Shown here: positions 26,397-36,519 of the stretch, in pieces
Numbering within the stretch: position 1 is the stretch's first letter
Layout of the letters: each line of letters begins with the position of its first letter
DNA from: Oscillospiraceae bacterium
Lineage (GTDB): Bacteria > Bacillota > Clostridia > Oscillospirales > Oscillospiraceae
Assembly (NCBI GenBank): GCA_009780175.1
Contig: WRAO01000021.1
Span: 1 to 44,772 of the forward strand
DNA length: 44,772 bases
Direction of reading: 5' to 3'
Translations under genes and position numbers: made by a program
Notes under the pieces: generated by a model
Told to the model about the DNA's origin: nothing
Databases searched by the model: none
What the model saw: only the letters and a program-made list of their open reading frames with translations

Positions 26397-26639
26397 TTAG
26401 ATAACTTCCTTCAAGGCCTGCGCCAACTGATCCGGGCAAGAGGTCCCTTTCCCTTTGCAATTAAGCCCTTCCAGGCGGGCGATGACCTCTTCGGCCGGCA
26501 TGCCTTCTACGAGGCGGATGATGCCTTTTAGATTGCCGTCGCAACCGCCTTTGACGGTGAGGCCGGTGACGATGCCGTTTTCGATGGTGAAGGCCATCTC
26601 GCTTGCGCAGATGCCTTTGGTTTTGTAGGTGTGTTGCAT
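26397..26639 (-). CDS. TSCPD-domain protein (TIGR03905-like)
   Basis: An 80-residue protein named for its C-terminal TSCPD sequence (residues 66-70). The layout (an N-terminal GICASEMAF segment, FTIENGIVTGLTVKGGCDGNLKGI in the middle, cysteines at 11, 33, 61 and 68) fits the small uncharacterised TIGR03905 family. Related domains occur in ribonucleotide reductases, but the free protein's function is unknown. It has its own candidate promoter and faces away from spoIIP. AGAGAGATCACG precedes the ATG, a weak ribosome-binding site. Confidence 0.85.
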   Translation of the reverse strand: MQHTYKTKGICASEMAFTIENGIVTGLTVKGGCDGNLKGIIRLVEGMPAEEVIARLEGLNCKGKGTSCPDQLAQALKEVI

Positions 26640-26692
26640 CGTGATCTCTCTTTCTGCGAATTTCGCTTTGGGTCTGGGCTATACTTGTCCCA

Positions 26693-26721
26693 ATTCTATC
26701 ATACAAGGCCTACATAATCAA
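26693..26721 (-). promoter_or_regulatory. candidate promoter of the TSCPD gene
   Basis: On the minus strand TTGATT (complement of 26716-26721), a 17-base spacer and TAGAAT (complement of 26693-26698) make a moderate sigma-A-type promoter about 55 bases before the start codon. A plus-strand CATACAAG at 26699-26706 resembles a sigma-E -10 element for spoIIP, but no convincing -35 was found. Confidence 0.45.
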
Positions 26722-26770
26722 TCCGGGCTGGACATATAGTGCAAGTAGTCGATGAGAGAGGGGGTGTCAT

Positions 26771-27865
26771 ATGCGGATCTGGAAGCGGATTGCGTTGATT
26801 CTCGCACTGGCTTTGCTGTTTCGAGGACTGGTGGCCCTGGGTGTGGACGCGGCCTTGGAGGGGCTCATCCAGACGGCGATGGGGGACGAAACTGTGGTCG
26901 AAGCCGCAGTGCTTAGCCAGTCTTCTCTGCTCACAGCCTCGGCCTCTGTTGTTATCGAGGACGAGGCGCCGGATACGCTCTTATATGAACCCGCCTCCTC
27001 CACTCCGGACGCGCCGGAGGAGGGCGCGGTTGCATCTGCGCCTGATCTCGTCGAGGTTTTGCCCATCTACAGGCCGAGCAGCATTGATCGGCTGCCGACG
27101 ATGACCTTTCGGGGGGATGAGAGGACTCCGAGTTCTGAGGGTGTTTATTTGCGCAACAGCACAACTTACGCAGTCGACATCGAGGCTATGCTCCAAGAAC
27201 CGCTTGGATTTAATCCGCGCGGCGGCGAAGTGCCTACGGTGCTCATTCTACATACGCACGGGACTGAATCTTTCGAGCCGGACGGGTATGACTGGTATGA
27301 TAATGTAGACAATTATCGAACGACAGATCGCAACCTCAACATCACCCGCGTGGGGCGGGAGATCGCGGCGATTTTTGAAGCGCGAGGCATTCGGGTAATT
27401 CACAGTGAGGAGTTTCATGATTATCCGGCGTTTCGCGGGTCTTATGGACGGTCGCTGTTGACAGCGGAGCATTATTTGACAATGTATCCGGAAATTCAGG
27501 TGATTTTTGATATCCATCGCGACGCGATAATCAACGCATCTGGGCAGTACGTGCGGACGATGGCAGCGATTGAGGGGATAGAGAGCGCACAGATTATGTT
27601 GGTGGTGGGTACGGACCACGCCGGGCTGTATCATCCGGGCTGGCGGGACAATTTGCGGTTTGCGCTACGGCTGCAGGCAGCGATGGTGGAGTATCACCCT
27701 ACCTTTGCGCGACCGATGTCGCTCCGGGAGGAGCGGTTTAACGCGCATGTCCGACCGGGGGCGGTTTTGGTGGAGGTCGGGACTTGCGCGAACACCTTGC
27801 AGGAGGCGTTAACGGCGAGCCGGATTTTTGCGGAGATTGCGGCGGATGTGATTTTGGGGACATGA
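26771..27865 (+). CDS. spoIIP: stage II sporulation protein P, cell-wall amidase/endopeptidase
   Basis: SpoIIP degrades septal peptidoglycan with SpoIID and SpoIIM during engulfment. The 364-residue protein has an N-terminal membrane anchor (about residues 5-22), a low-complexity linker, and the amidase domain with the zinc-site motif HTHGTESF (H161, H163), DRNLNITRVGREIAAIFEARGI, FDIHRDA and VLVEVGTCANT (E335). GAGGGGGTG lies close before ATG 26771. A strong terminator follows at once, so it is a single-gene unit. Expression is usually sigma-E dependent. Confidence 0.94.
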   Translation: MRIWKRIALILALALLFRGLVALGVDAALEGLIQTAMGDETVVEAAVLSQSSLLTASASVVIEDEAPDTLLYEPASSTPDAPEEGAVASAPDLVEVLPIYRPSSIDRLPTMTFRGDERTPSSEGVYLRNSTTYAVDIEAMLQEPLGFNPRGGEVPTVLILHTHGTESFEPDGYDWYDNVDNYRTTDRNLNITRVGREIAAIFEARGIRVIHSEEFHDYPAFRGSYGRSLLTAEHYLTMYPEIQVIFDIHRDAIINASGQYVRTMAAIEGIESAQIMLVVGTDHAGLYHPGWRDNLRFALRLQAAMVEYHPTFARPMSLREERFNAHVRPGAVLVEVGTCANTLQEALTASRIFAEIAADVILGT

Positions 27866-27868
27866 ATG

Positions 27869-27910
27869 AAAACCGGCAATGGGGAATCTCCATTGCCGGT
27901 TTTCTATTTT
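27869..27910 (+). terminator. spoIIP terminator
   Basis: AAAACCGGCAATGG (27869-27882) pairs perfectly with CCATTGCCGGTTTT (27890-27903) around GGAATCT and is followed by CTATTTTG. Clear intrinsic terminator just after spoIIP. Confidence 0.9.
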
Positions 27911-27922
27911 GTGCGCTATTAA

Positions 27923-27956
27923 TCGCCCCTATAGCAAGGACGCGGTCGCCCCTACA
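27923..27956 (-). repeat. TGTAGGGGCG element at the XRE gene stop
   Basis: On the minus strand the sequence TGTAGGGGCGA is followed 15 bases later by a second TATAGGGGCGA. The TAG of the first copy is the stop codon of the XRE regulator (27952-27954). It is related to the elements at 29142-29196, 35005-35023, 35069-35101 and 35381-35407. Confidence 0.65.
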
Positions 27957-28161
27957 TTTGGTCGGTGCGGCCCAATAGGTAGTCGGTGGTGACTTCGAAG
28001 AAGTCGGCGAGTTTGTTGATGACACTTAGCCTGGGTTCTCTTTCATCAAGTTCATAGCTTTGGCACGCTCTTTCTGACAGCCCAGTGCTTTCAGCCAATT
28101 GCTTTTGTGTTATATTTTTCGAAGTTCTCAATTCACGCAATCTTGTAGAAAAAGCCGACAT
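27952..28161 (-). CDS. XRE-family helix-turn-helix repressor
   Basis: A 69-residue single-domain regulator: RLRELRTSKNITQKQLAESTGLSERACQSYELDEREPRLSVINKLADFFEVTTDYLLG covers a complete Cro/CI-type HTH. ATG 28161 has GGTGG upstream; an earlier TTG is possible but less likely. It is divergent from the DUF6809-like gene, and two near-identical inverted 18-bp sites lie between them, one inside that gene's promoter, so it probably represses its neighbour and perhaps itself. Its stop codon is formed by a repeat element. Confidence 0.92.
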   Translation of the reverse strand: MSAFSTRLRELRTSKNITQKQLAESTGLSERACQSYELDEREPRLSVINKLADFFEVTTDYLLGRTDQM

Positions 28162-28195
28162 TTGCAACACCACCAAAAGAATTTATAAAAAGCAA

Positions 28196-28224
28196 TTGAC
28201 ACACACATTTGCGCGTGTTATCAT
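28196..28224 (+). promoter_or_regulatory. promoter of the DUF6809-like gene
   Basis: TTGACA (28196-28201), a 17-base spacer and TATCAT (28219-28224) give a strong vegetative promoter. The spacer is occupied completely by operator-like site O1. Confidence 0.8.
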
Positions 28225-28251
28225 GAAGTCGTGACACGCTAAAATGTGCGT
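28201..28251. promoter_or_regulatory. paired operator-like sites for the XRE repressor
   Basis: ACACACATTTGCGCGTGT (28201-28218) and ACACGCTAAAATGTGCGT (28234-28251) match in 15 of 18 positions when the second is reversed and complemented. Each is itself partly palindromic (ACAC...GTGT). Their centres lie 33 bases apart, about three helical turns. The first fills the promoter spacer; the second lies just after the transcription start. Confidence 0.65.
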
Positions 28252-28268
28252 CCAAGGAGGTCGTCTCT

Positions 28269-28559
28269 ATGCAAAGCATCCTCGAAGAATTTTTCTATGG
28301 CAATATCTCGCCGGAGGTGCAGACTTTTTCGAACGATTCGGAGTTTGGGAAGGCTTTGGCGCTGATCACGCGCACGGAGGAGCAGCTTTTGGAGCGGTTA
28401 GGCGCGGACGAGAAGGAGCTCCTCGAGCGATATATAGACGCGCAGATGGAGTTGAACCGATTGACGGCCATGAAAGGCCAGCTCTATGGGTATAAGCTTG
28501 GCGTATTGATGACCGCTGAGGTGTTTCTCACGGGCAGGGAGGTCGTTGCCGGGGGTTAA
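28269..28559 (+). CDS. small DUF6809-like protein
   Basis: A 96-residue, largely helical protein. The opening ILEEFFYGNISPEVQTF and the end with MKGQLYGYKLGVLMTAEVFL resemble the short DUF6809 family of Firmicutes, whose function is unknown and which often lies near mobile or regulatory cassettes. CAAGGAGG precedes the ATG. The promoter overlaps operators of the divergent XRE repressor, so the gene is probably kept off and induced by a signal not visible here. The family assignment is from memory of sequence pattern only. Confidence 0.7.
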   Translation: MQSILEEFFYGNISPEVQTFSNDSEFGKALALITRTEEQLLERLGADEKELLERYIDAQMELNRLTAMKGQLYGYKLGVLMTAEVFLTGREVVAGG

Positions 28560-28685
28560 AGCCCGCGATTAGGCCGGTGACCATAACCCAGCCTATATAG
28601 AGGAACGACACTGCGGTGAATAGGGCGAGCCAAAAGACGATTCTTGCAATCAGACGCCGCAGTTGGGGCAGTCGATTCGTTCCAT
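28528..28685 (-). pseudogene. frameshifted small zinc-ribbon/membrane protein
   Basis: Two bases after the metalloprotease stop, ATG 28685 starts a frame reading MERIDCPNCGV and stopping at 28650. The next frame, open from before this point, continues with RRLIARIVFWLALFTAVSFLYIGWVMVTGL, a clear membrane segment, to a stop at 28528. Joining the two would give a CxxC motif followed by one membrane helix, a common small-protein layout. A one-base change, an assembly error or programmed frameshifting could explain it. Its 3' end overlaps the convergent DUF6809-like gene by 32 bases. Confidence 0.45.
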
Positions 28686-28688
28686 AGG

Positions 28689-29066
28689 CTAGTCATCCTC
28701 CTCGTTGCCCCATAGGTATGCCGCGAGGTCTTCTTCATCCCGCTTGATTAGGCCTCGCTCACCGGCGAGGTCCTCCAGGTGGTGGGTGAACTCGTGGGCT
28801 ACTGTTTGGCGGAGTTCTTCGTAAAGCGCGGGCTCTGAGAGGCGTCCGTGGACGCGGATGAAGGAGCCGTAGTAGATGTAGATATAGCGGCCCATGACGT
28901 TGCGGTGGTATTCGCCGAGGGTACAGAGGTCTTCCGCTCTGGCGTAGGGGCTGTATTTGACCTCGGGCAGAAGGCAGATGCCGCCGTTTAGTTTTTCGTA
29001 GAACGCCTCGGGAAAGGTTTCGGCGATTTCTTCGAGCATCTCTTGCATGCGGTCGATTGAGATCAT
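28689..29066 (-). CDS. metallopeptidase family protein (zincin)
   Basis: A 125-residue protein with an HExxH zinc-protease motif, HEFTHH, in TVAHEFTHHLEDLAG (about residues 94-108), and the upstream GRYIYIYYGSFIRVHG beta-strand typical of the small Minigluzincin/PF06262-like family. The C-terminus is acidic (GNEEDD). ATG 29066 has AGGAG eight bases upstream, better than the upstream codon at 29087. The substrate is unknown. Confidence 0.85.
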   Translation of the reverse strand: MISIDRMQEMLEEIAETFPEAFYEKLNGGICLLPEVKYSPYARAEDLCTLGEYHRNVMGRYIYIYYGSFIRVHGRLSEPALYEELRQTVAHEFTHHLEDLAGERGLIKRDEEDLAAYLWGNEEDD

Positions 29067-29141
29067 GTTTTGTCTCCTGTATAGCATGTGGGCCTCCTAA
29101 CATGCGGGGTTCTGTGGAACATCAGAGGCGGGCGCTTGATA

Positions 29142-29196
29142 ATCGCCCCTTCGGAATGCAATGCTGCTTTGCGGGCGGGGTAGAACCCCGCCCCTA
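29142..29196 (-). repeat. TGTAGGGGCG-type element at the rnhA stop
   Basis: On the minus strand TCGTAGGGGCG forms the rnhA stop codon (29194-29196) and leads directly into a perfect hairpin (CCCCGCCC 29186-29193 with GGGCGGGG 29173-29180), then a second AAGGGGCGATTA about 40 bases on. The hairpin may also terminate rnhA transcription. Confidence 0.65.
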
Positions 29197-29634
29197 CGAT
29201 TTGTGTTTGCGGCTTTCGGCTACTGCCAGTTCATCGCAGCGGTTGTTGTATTGGTTTTCGGCGTGGCCTTTGACCCAGTGGAAGGTGACTTTGTGGGTGT
29301 CCATCAGTCGGAGCAGTTCTTGCCAGAGGTCTGGGTTTTTGGCGGGTTCGTCTTTGTTGCGCATCCACTTGTTGGCGCGCCATTTGTAGACCCAGCGTTT
29401 TTCGATGGCGTTGACGATGTATTGGCTGTCGGTGTAGAGGTCTACTTCGCAGGGTTCGATGAGAGCTTCTAGGCCCCGGATGACACCTAGGAGCTCCATG
29501 CGGTTGTTGGTGGTCTGGGGTTCGCCGCCGGAGAGTTCTTTTTTGTGGGGGCCGTAGAGCAGGATGGCCCCCCAGCCGCCGGGGCCGGGGTTGCCGCTGC
29601 ATGCGCCGTCGGTGTAGAGTTTAATTGTTTTCAT
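29194..29634 (-). CDS. rnhA: ribonuclease HI
   Basis: RNase HI cuts RNA in RNA-DNA hybrids. The 146-residue enzyme shows the four acidic catalytic residues in order: D in [19 protein letters not shown] in [11 protein letters not shown] in LYTDSQYI, and D in NRCDELAV, plus the handle region [19 protein letters not shown] 29634 lies inside the end of gyrA (14-base overlap), so it is coupled to gyrase. Its stop codon is provided by a repeat element. Confidence 0.96.
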   Translation of the reverse strand: MKTIKLYTDGACSGNPGPGGWGAILLYGPHKKELSGGEPQTTNNRMELLGVIRGLEALIEPCEVDLYTDSQYIVNAIEKRWVYKWRANKWMRNKDEPAKNPDLWQELLRLMDTHKVTFHWVKGHAENQYNNRCDELAVAESRKHKS

Positions 29635-32182
29635 CGGTGATTTCGCCGGGGGTTTCGTCAACCGGGAGTTCGTCCGATTCGGAGGGAGGGACGACGGGTA
29701 CCGCATCTTCCTCGTCTAGCTGCTCCGTACGGGCGATGCAGATGACTTTGGATTCTTCCGCGAGGCGCATCAGGCGGACGCCTTGGGTGCCGCGGCTGAG
29801 TTGGTTGATGGAGGAGACAGCCATGCGGATGATGGTACCGTCGTCGGAGATGAGGAGGATGTCGTCTGCGTTGTCTACCACCTTGATATCCGCGATGGGG
29901 CCGGTTTTTTCGGTGATGTTGTAGTTTTTCAGGCCGACGCCGCCGCGGTTTTGCGGGACGCCGGAGTCGCCTCTGAGGTATTCGAGGATATCGGTCCGTT
30001 TGCCGTAGCCGTTTTTGGTGACGGTGAGGAGGGCACCGCCTTCGCGGGCGCGGGCCGCGCCGATACAGTAGTCGTCGCCGCGCAGACGGATGCCGCGTAC
30101 GCCGGCGGAGTCTCTGCCGGTGATGCGGACGTCTTGCTCGCTAAAGCAGATCGCCATGCCTTCGTGGGTGGCGATGAGGATGTTTTGGTTGCCATCTGTT
30201 TTGCGGACGGCGATGAGTTCGTCGCCTTCGTCAAGGGTGATGGCGCGGATACCAATGCTGCGGATGTTTTTCAGCGCGGAGAGGCGGAGGCGTTTTGTGG
30301 TGCCGCCGCGGGTGACCATGACGAGGTATTCTTCGTCGTTGAATGCGTCGACGTGGATCATCTCACTGACTTTTTCGCCGGCTTGGAGGGGGAGGATGTT
30401 GACGATGTTTGTGCCCTTCGCTGTCCGGCCCGCTTCGGGGATCATATAGCCTTTTTTCTGGTAGACGCGACCGAAGCTGGTGAAGAAGAGGATGAGGTCG
30501 TGTGTCGAGGCGGTGAAGAGGGTTTCGACGTAGTCCTCTTCCTTGAGGGCTTGGGCGGTGATGCCTTTGCCGCCGCGTTTTTGGCTGCGGTAGGTGTCCG
30601 CCGGGAGGCGTTTGATGTAGCCCGCGTTGGTGAGGGTATAGACGCAGGGCTCCTCGTCGATGAGGTCTTCGATGTCGATCTCGTCTTCGACGGCGGTGAT
30701 TTCGGTCTTCCGCTCGTCGCCGAATTTGTCGCGGATTTCGGTGAGTTCGGTGACGAGGACGTCTTTGAGCATTTCTGGGCTTGCCAGAAGCGCGTTGTAG
30801 TAGGCGATTTTTTCTTGGAGGTCTTTGTGTTCGGCTTCGATTTTTTCGCGTTCTAGGCCTTGGATGCGGCGTAGGCGCATGTCGAGAATCGCTTGGGCCT
30901 GCAATTCGCTGAGGCCGAAGCGTTCCATGAGGCGGGCGTCCGCGTCGTCGTAGCTGGTGCGGAGGATCTGGATGACTTCGTCGATGTTGTCAACGGCGAT
31001 CATGAGGCCTTCGAGAATATGGGCGCGCTCTAGCGCTTTGCGCCTGTCATACTCCGTCCGGCGGGTGATGACTTCTTTTTGGTGGGTGATGTATTCTTCC
31101 AGCATCTCCTTCAGGCTGAGAAGTTTCGGCTGGCGTTGGTCGTTGACCAGTGCCAGCAGGACGATGGAGAAGGTGATTTGGAGTTGGGTGGATGCGTAGA
31201 GCCGATTGAGTACGACACCGGGGTTCGCGTCGCGCCGGAGTTCGATGACCATGCGCATACCGTTGCGGTCAGACTCGTCTCTGAGGCCGGTAATGCCGTC
31301 AATTTTTTTGTCTTTCACCTGATCCGCAATGCTTTCAATCAGGCGGGCTTTGTTGACTTGGTAGGGGAGCTCGTTGACGATGATACGGATCCGTCCTTGC
31401 CCAAACTCCTCCGTCTCGGTCCGGGCTCTGACGCGCATACGACCGCGACCAGTGGCGTAGGCGGCGCGGATTCCGGCGCGGCCCATGATGATGCCTTTGG
31501 TTGGAAAATCGGGGCCTTTGAGGTGCTCCATCAGGTCGTCCAGATCGGCCTCGGGGTTTTGGATGAGGCAGATGGTGGCGTCTATCGTCTCCCGCATGTT
31601 GTGCGGGGGGATGTTCGTGGTCATACCGACGGCGATGCCCATACTGCCGTTGACGAGCAGATTGGGGAAGCGCGAGGGGAGCACACGGGGTTCTTTGCGC
31701 GTCTCGTCGAAGTTGGGGAGGAAGTCTACGGTTTCTTTGTCCAGCTCTCGCGTGAGCTCGGCGGCGAGTTTGGACATTTTGGCTTCGGTGTAACGGTAAG
31801 CCGCAGGGGGGTCGCCGTCTACGGAGCCGAAGTTGCCTTTGCCGTCCACGAGCATGTAGCGCATGGAGAAGTCTTGCGCTAAGCGGACGAGCGCGTCATA
31901 CACAGATGCGTCGCCGTGGGGGTGGTACCGACCCAGTACGTTACCGACCGTAGTGGCGGATTTGCGGAAGGGTTTGTCTGAGGTCAGCCCGTCTTCCAGC
32001 ATGGCGTAGAGGATGCGTCTGTGGACGGGTTTGAGGCCGTCTCTGACGTCGGGCAAGGCGCGGCCTACGATTACGCTCATGGCGTAGTCGAGATAGCTGT
32101 CCTTCATCTCTTTTTCGAGTTCTACTTGGACGATCTTTTGATTTGGGTAGGATATATCTGGGTTCTTTTCGTTAGTTGGCAC
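29621..32182 (-). CDS. gyrA: DNA gyrase subunit A
   Basis: GyrA (853 residues) is the DNA-cleaving subunit. The catalytic tyrosine is Y131 in AAYRYTE, and the GyrA box QKRGGKG marks the wrapping domain. The quinolone-contact segment reads [10 protein letters not shown] (88-96 region), with Ala92 where E. coli has Ser83, as in mycobacteria. The start is GTG 32182 with GGAAGG upstream. The C-terminus is acidic. It follows the mrr gene by 32 bases and overlaps rnhA. Codons end mostly in C or A, unlike plus-strand mfd. Confidence 0.98.
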   Translation of the reverse strand: MPTNEKNPDISYPNQKIVQVELEKEMKDSYLDYAMSVIVGRALPDVRDGLKPVHRRILYAMLEDGLTSDKPFRKSATTVGNVLGRYHPHGDASVYDALVRLAQDFSMRYMLVDGKGNFGSVDGDPPAAYRYTEAKMSKLAAELTRELDKETVDFLPNFDETRKEPRVLPSRFPNLLVNGSMGIAVGMTTNIPPHNMRETIDATICLIQNPEADLDDLMEHLKGPDFPTKGIIMGRAGIRAAYATGRGRMRVRARTETEEFGQGRIRIIVNELPYQVNKARLIESIADQVKDKKIDGITGLRDESDRNGMRMVIELRRDANPGVVLNRLYASTQLQITFSIVLLALVNDQRQPKLLSLKEMLEEYITHQKEVITRRTEYDRRKALERAHILEGLMIAVDNIDEVIQILRTSYDDADARLMERFGLSELQAQAILDMRLRRIQGLEREKIEAEHKDLQEKIAYYNALLASPEMLKDVLVTELTEIRDKFGDERKTEITAVEDEIDIEDLIDEEPCVYTLTNAGYIKRLPADTYRSQKRGGKGITAQALKEEDYVETLFTASTHDLILFFTSFGRVYQKKGYMIPEAGRTAKGTNIVNILPLQAGEKVSEMIHVDAFNDEEYLVMVTRGGTTKRLRLSALKNIRSIGIRAITLDEGDELIAVRKTDGNQNILIATHEGMAICFSEQDVRITGRDSAGVRGIRLRGDDYCIGAARAREGGALLTVTKNGYGKRTDILEYLRGDSGVPQNRGGVGLKNYNITEKTGPIADIKVVDNADDILLISDDGTIIRMAVSSINQLSRGTQGVRLMRLAEESKVICIARTEQLDEEDAVPVVPPSESDELPVDETPGEITDENN

Positions 32183-32214
32183 TGTGGGTTACCTTCCTTT
32201 GCCTTGTCTTTCAT

Positions 32215-33054
32215 TTAGTCCTGCTCTGTAAAAAAGTCAGTATCTAGCTTTTTCATCTCATATGTCTGAAGCGTCGAAACTCCGACGCCATACTCGATCA
32301 TCAGTTCAGCCAGCTTGTCTCCGTCTACTAAGACAAGGTGGTTTTCTTTTGCGCATTGCACTGCTTCGCTTGAAAACTTTGCGGTTGTAATGAACAATCC
32401 CTTGCCTGTCTTGTTCGCTATCGCGCCAACAAATGTCTGCACTTCTGGGCGACCAATCGTTTTGGAGAGCGCCCAGCGCTTCGCCTGAATGTAGATATTG
32501 TTAAATCCAAGTTTGTCTTCCCGAATAATCCCGTCTATGCCGCCATCTCTAGATAGTGGGGTTACAATTCCTTCCCCGTCAAGGGCCCCACCATAACCCA
32601 TGGCCAGTAAAAGCTTGACAACAAGATGTTCAAAAAATACTGAATCTTGGCTCATAATCTCGCTTAAAATCTCACTCTTTAGCACTTCGTTTATCTGCAA
32701 AAATGCGGCTTCTATGCGCTCTCCCGGGGTTTGTTCTTGCTGATCATCTTCACTTCGTTCGGCGCTGGGGTGCATGCCCTCTGCTAATACCCTTCGTCCT
32801 GCATCCGTTATACGAGCGGCGTCTCTCCCTAGGTATTCCACGAGCCCGTCTTTTTTTAACCTTGTTTTCACCCAGCGGAGCCGATAACGAAAAACGGTAC
32901 TCACTCCGTCTTTCATTCTCACCGCGAGATCTTCTTTCGATATATGCTTACGCTTGGCAATGGCATCACCTAATTGCTTGTTGGAATGAGGTTCTCCGTT
33001 TCCAAGGGTTAGGAGCACTTCTCTATATAATTCGTTTAGACTTGGAATAGCCAT
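32215..33054 (-). CDS. mrr: Mrr-type restriction endonuclease inserted between gyrB and gyrA
   Basis: A 279-residue protein with an N-terminal winged-helix Mrr_N domain (residues 1-95) and a C-terminal PD-(D/E)xK nuclease of the Mrr_cat type: FFEHLVVKLLLAMGY (140-154), RDGGIDG (169-175) and the IQAKRW (189-194) core with Q-A-K replacing E-A-K, as in Mrr. Mrr enzymes cut methylated DNA. It fits tightly, 27 bases after gyrB and 32 before gyrA, so it is cotranscribed with gyrase. The DNA is visibly more AT-rich than gyrA/gyrB and lacks their strand bias, which suggests recent acquisition. GGGAG precedes the ATG. Confidence 0.92.
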   Translation of the reverse strand: MAIPSLNELYREVLLTLGNGEPHSNKQLGDAIAKRKHISKEDLAVRMKDGVSTVFRYRLRWVKTRLKKDGLVEYLGRDAARITDAGRRVLAEGMHPSAERSEDDQQEQTPGERIEAAFLQINEVLKSEILSEIMSQDSVFFEHLVVKLLLAMGYGGALDGEGIVTPLSRDGGIDGIIREDKLGFNNIYIQAKRWALSKTIGRPEVQTFVGAIANKTGKGLFITTAKFSSEAVQCAKENHLVLVDGDKLAELMIEYGVGVSTLQTYEMKKLDTDFFTEQD

Positions 33055-33081
33055 GGAGGCGCTCCCTTCTTTGATGATTGG

Positions 33082-35058
<1,977 letters not shown>

Positions 35059-35068
35059 CTAGTGGTAA

Positions 35069-35101
35069 TGTAGGGGAATCCCTTGGGGCTTTGCCCCTAC
35101 A
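35069..35101 (-). repeat. TGTAGGGGC element at the remB stop
   Basis: TGTAGGGG (35069-35076) and CCCCTACA (35094-35101) form an 8-bp inverted repeat with an inner GGGGC/GCCCC-like hairpin. The UAG stop of remB (35097-35099) is part of it. Confidence 0.7.
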
Positions 35102-35360
35102 ATTCAAATCCGACTGCCGCGCTGCGCTTTTGCAGGGTGGCGGTGGATAGTTGACTGAGATAAATCGTGGTCTTGCCGTTGGTGTTCACGATGACGAAAC
35201 TTTTGGGCAGCTCCTCCGCTACTCCCACAACTGTCCCGGCCCGCTCCGCTTTGGCCAGAAAACTTCTGGTGATGTGGGAGGCGGTGCAGTTGTCCAGGTC
35301 ATATATACCGACTACGTCCGCTTTGAGAACGATGGTGTCTTGTCCTAGGTGTAAATACAT
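35097..35360 (-). CDS. remB: extracellular matrix regulator RemB (DUF370)
   Basis: An 87-residue DUF370 protein in the classic position between recF and gyrB (yaaB of Bacillus subtilis). MYLHLGQDTIVLKADVVGIYDLDN at the start and SFVIVNTNGKTTIYLSQLSTATLQKR near the end match. RemB is linked to biofilm matrix control; its partner RemA binds DNA. ATG 35360 is the family start; an upstream GTG lies in repeat DNA. The stop codon belongs to a repeat. Confidence 0.92.
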   Translation of the reverse strand: MYLHLGQDTIVLKADVVGIYDLDNCTASHITRSFLAKAERAGTVVGVAEELPKSFVIVNTNGKTTIYLSQLSTATLQKRSAAVGFEL

Positions 35361-35380
35361 ATGCGTTTCTTCGCGAGTGA

Positions 35381-35407
35381 TGTAGGTAAACACCGTTCGC
35401 CCCTACA
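35381..35407 (-). repeat. TGTAGGGGCG element at the recF stop
   Basis: TGTAGG (35381-35386) and CCTACA (35402-35407) are inverted repeats around a GTTCGCC/GGTG core. The UAG stop of recF (35403-35405) is the first part of the element on the minus strand. Confidence 0.65.
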
Positions 35408-36506
35408 AAACTCTGCCTTTCTCTACGGTGAAAATCTTACCGCCGGTTCGGCCTGCGATACCTTTGTCTTCGCAGCAGGTGATGAATACTTGGCCGGTTC
35501 GGATGCGGTTGAGGACGAAGTCTTGCCGGGCGGGATCTAATTCACTGAGGACGTCGTCCAGGAGCAGAAAGGGGTATTCGCCACGGTCTTCGAAGAGGAT
35601 GTCTCGCTCGGCGAGTTTGATGGAGAGCGCCGCCGTGCGGGTTTGACCTTGGGAGGCGAAGCATCTTGCTGTCTCGCAGTTGATCTCGATCGCGATGTCA
35701 TCTTTGTGGACACCGGAGAGGCAGAGTCCGGCGTCGATCTCGGCTTGCCGGAGCCGCGTCTGGTGGGCCATGAGCCAGTCGAAGAGGACTGCTGGTTTTT
35801 CCAGCGGGTTTTCTATGGTACTCACCGTCTCATATCGGAGGGTGAGCTGCTCGCGATTACCGGAGAAGTCCGCGTGGATCGCGCGCGCGGTGGGGGCCAG
35901 TTTCTCTACGAAGGCCGCCCGGTAGTGGATCAGGTGGGCGGCGCATTTGGCAAGCTTGAAGTTAAAATCATCTAGCGTATCAAGGAGGGCGGGTTTGGTC
36001 CAGTGGTCTTTGAGAATACGGGTCTTATGTTCATAGAGCCGAGCCCACTCGGCGAGCCAGAGGGCATACTTGGGGCGGAGTTGGGAAAGGCTGTCGTCTA
36101 AAAATCGCCGTCTGGTCGCTGCGCCGCCGCGGACGAGCTCCAAATCGTCCGGACAGAAGAGGACTGCCATCACTTTGCCGGCCAGATCGGCGGAGCGTTT
36201 TTGCTTTACACTGTTGAGCAGGATTTCTTTTGTCTTACCGCGCCGCAGGCCGATTTCTATGGTCTGCTCCCGCTCTTCGGCAAAATAGGCGGCCTTGATC
36301 TTTGCAAAGTCTCGTGTATGACCAATCAATTCTTTGTCGAACCGTGTGCGGAAGCTTCTAGCGCCGGTGAGATAGTGGATGGCCTCTAGGAGGCTGGTTT
36401 TGCCCTGCGCGTTTTCGCCGATGATGATGTTCGCGCCGGGGTCGAAGTGGATTTCGTCTTGCTCTAGGTTGCGAAATCCTGCGATGGAAAGCTTGGTTAA
36501 TATCAT
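35403..36506 (-). CDS. recF: DNA replication and repair protein RecF
   Basis: RecF (367 residues) helps load RecA at gaps. The ABC-type ATPase shows Walker A GENAQGKTS (30-38), the LSGVHKDDI-type segment with SQGQTRTAALSIKLAE signature, and Walker B FLLLDDVLSELD. It starts MILTKLSIAGFRNLE. The 13-base gap to the S4-domain gene and 42-base gap to remB show an operon. Its stop is repeat-derived. Confidence 0.97.
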   Translation of the reverse strand: MILTKLSIAGFRNLEQDEIHFDPGANIIIGENAQGKTSLLEAIHYLTGARSFRTRFDKELIGHTRDFAKIKAAYFAEEREQTIEIGLRRGKTKEILLNSVKQKRSADLAGKVMAVLFCPDDLELVRGGAATRRRFLDDSLSQLRPKYALWLAEWARLYEHKTRILKDHWTKPALLDTLDDFNFKLAKCAAHLIHYRAAFVEKLAPTARAIHADFSGNREQLTLRYETVSTIENPLEKPAVLFDWLMAHQTRLRQAEIDAGLCLSGVHKDDIAIEINCETARCFASQGQTRTAALSIKLAERDILFEDRGEYPFLLLDDVLSELDPARQDFVLNRIRTGQVFITCCEDKGIAGRTGGKIFTVEKGRVL

Positions 36507-36519
36507 ATCTATCTCGTTC

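Noticed and set aside
26699-26706. Sigma-E promoter for spoIIP
   Set aside because: A CATACAAG -10-like box is present but no acceptable -35 element at the right distance.
29783-30856. 357-codon plus-strand ORF opposite gyrA
   Set aside because: Antisense shadow produced by C-ending codons of gyrA; Val/Asp/Gly/Phe-rich, no start signal.
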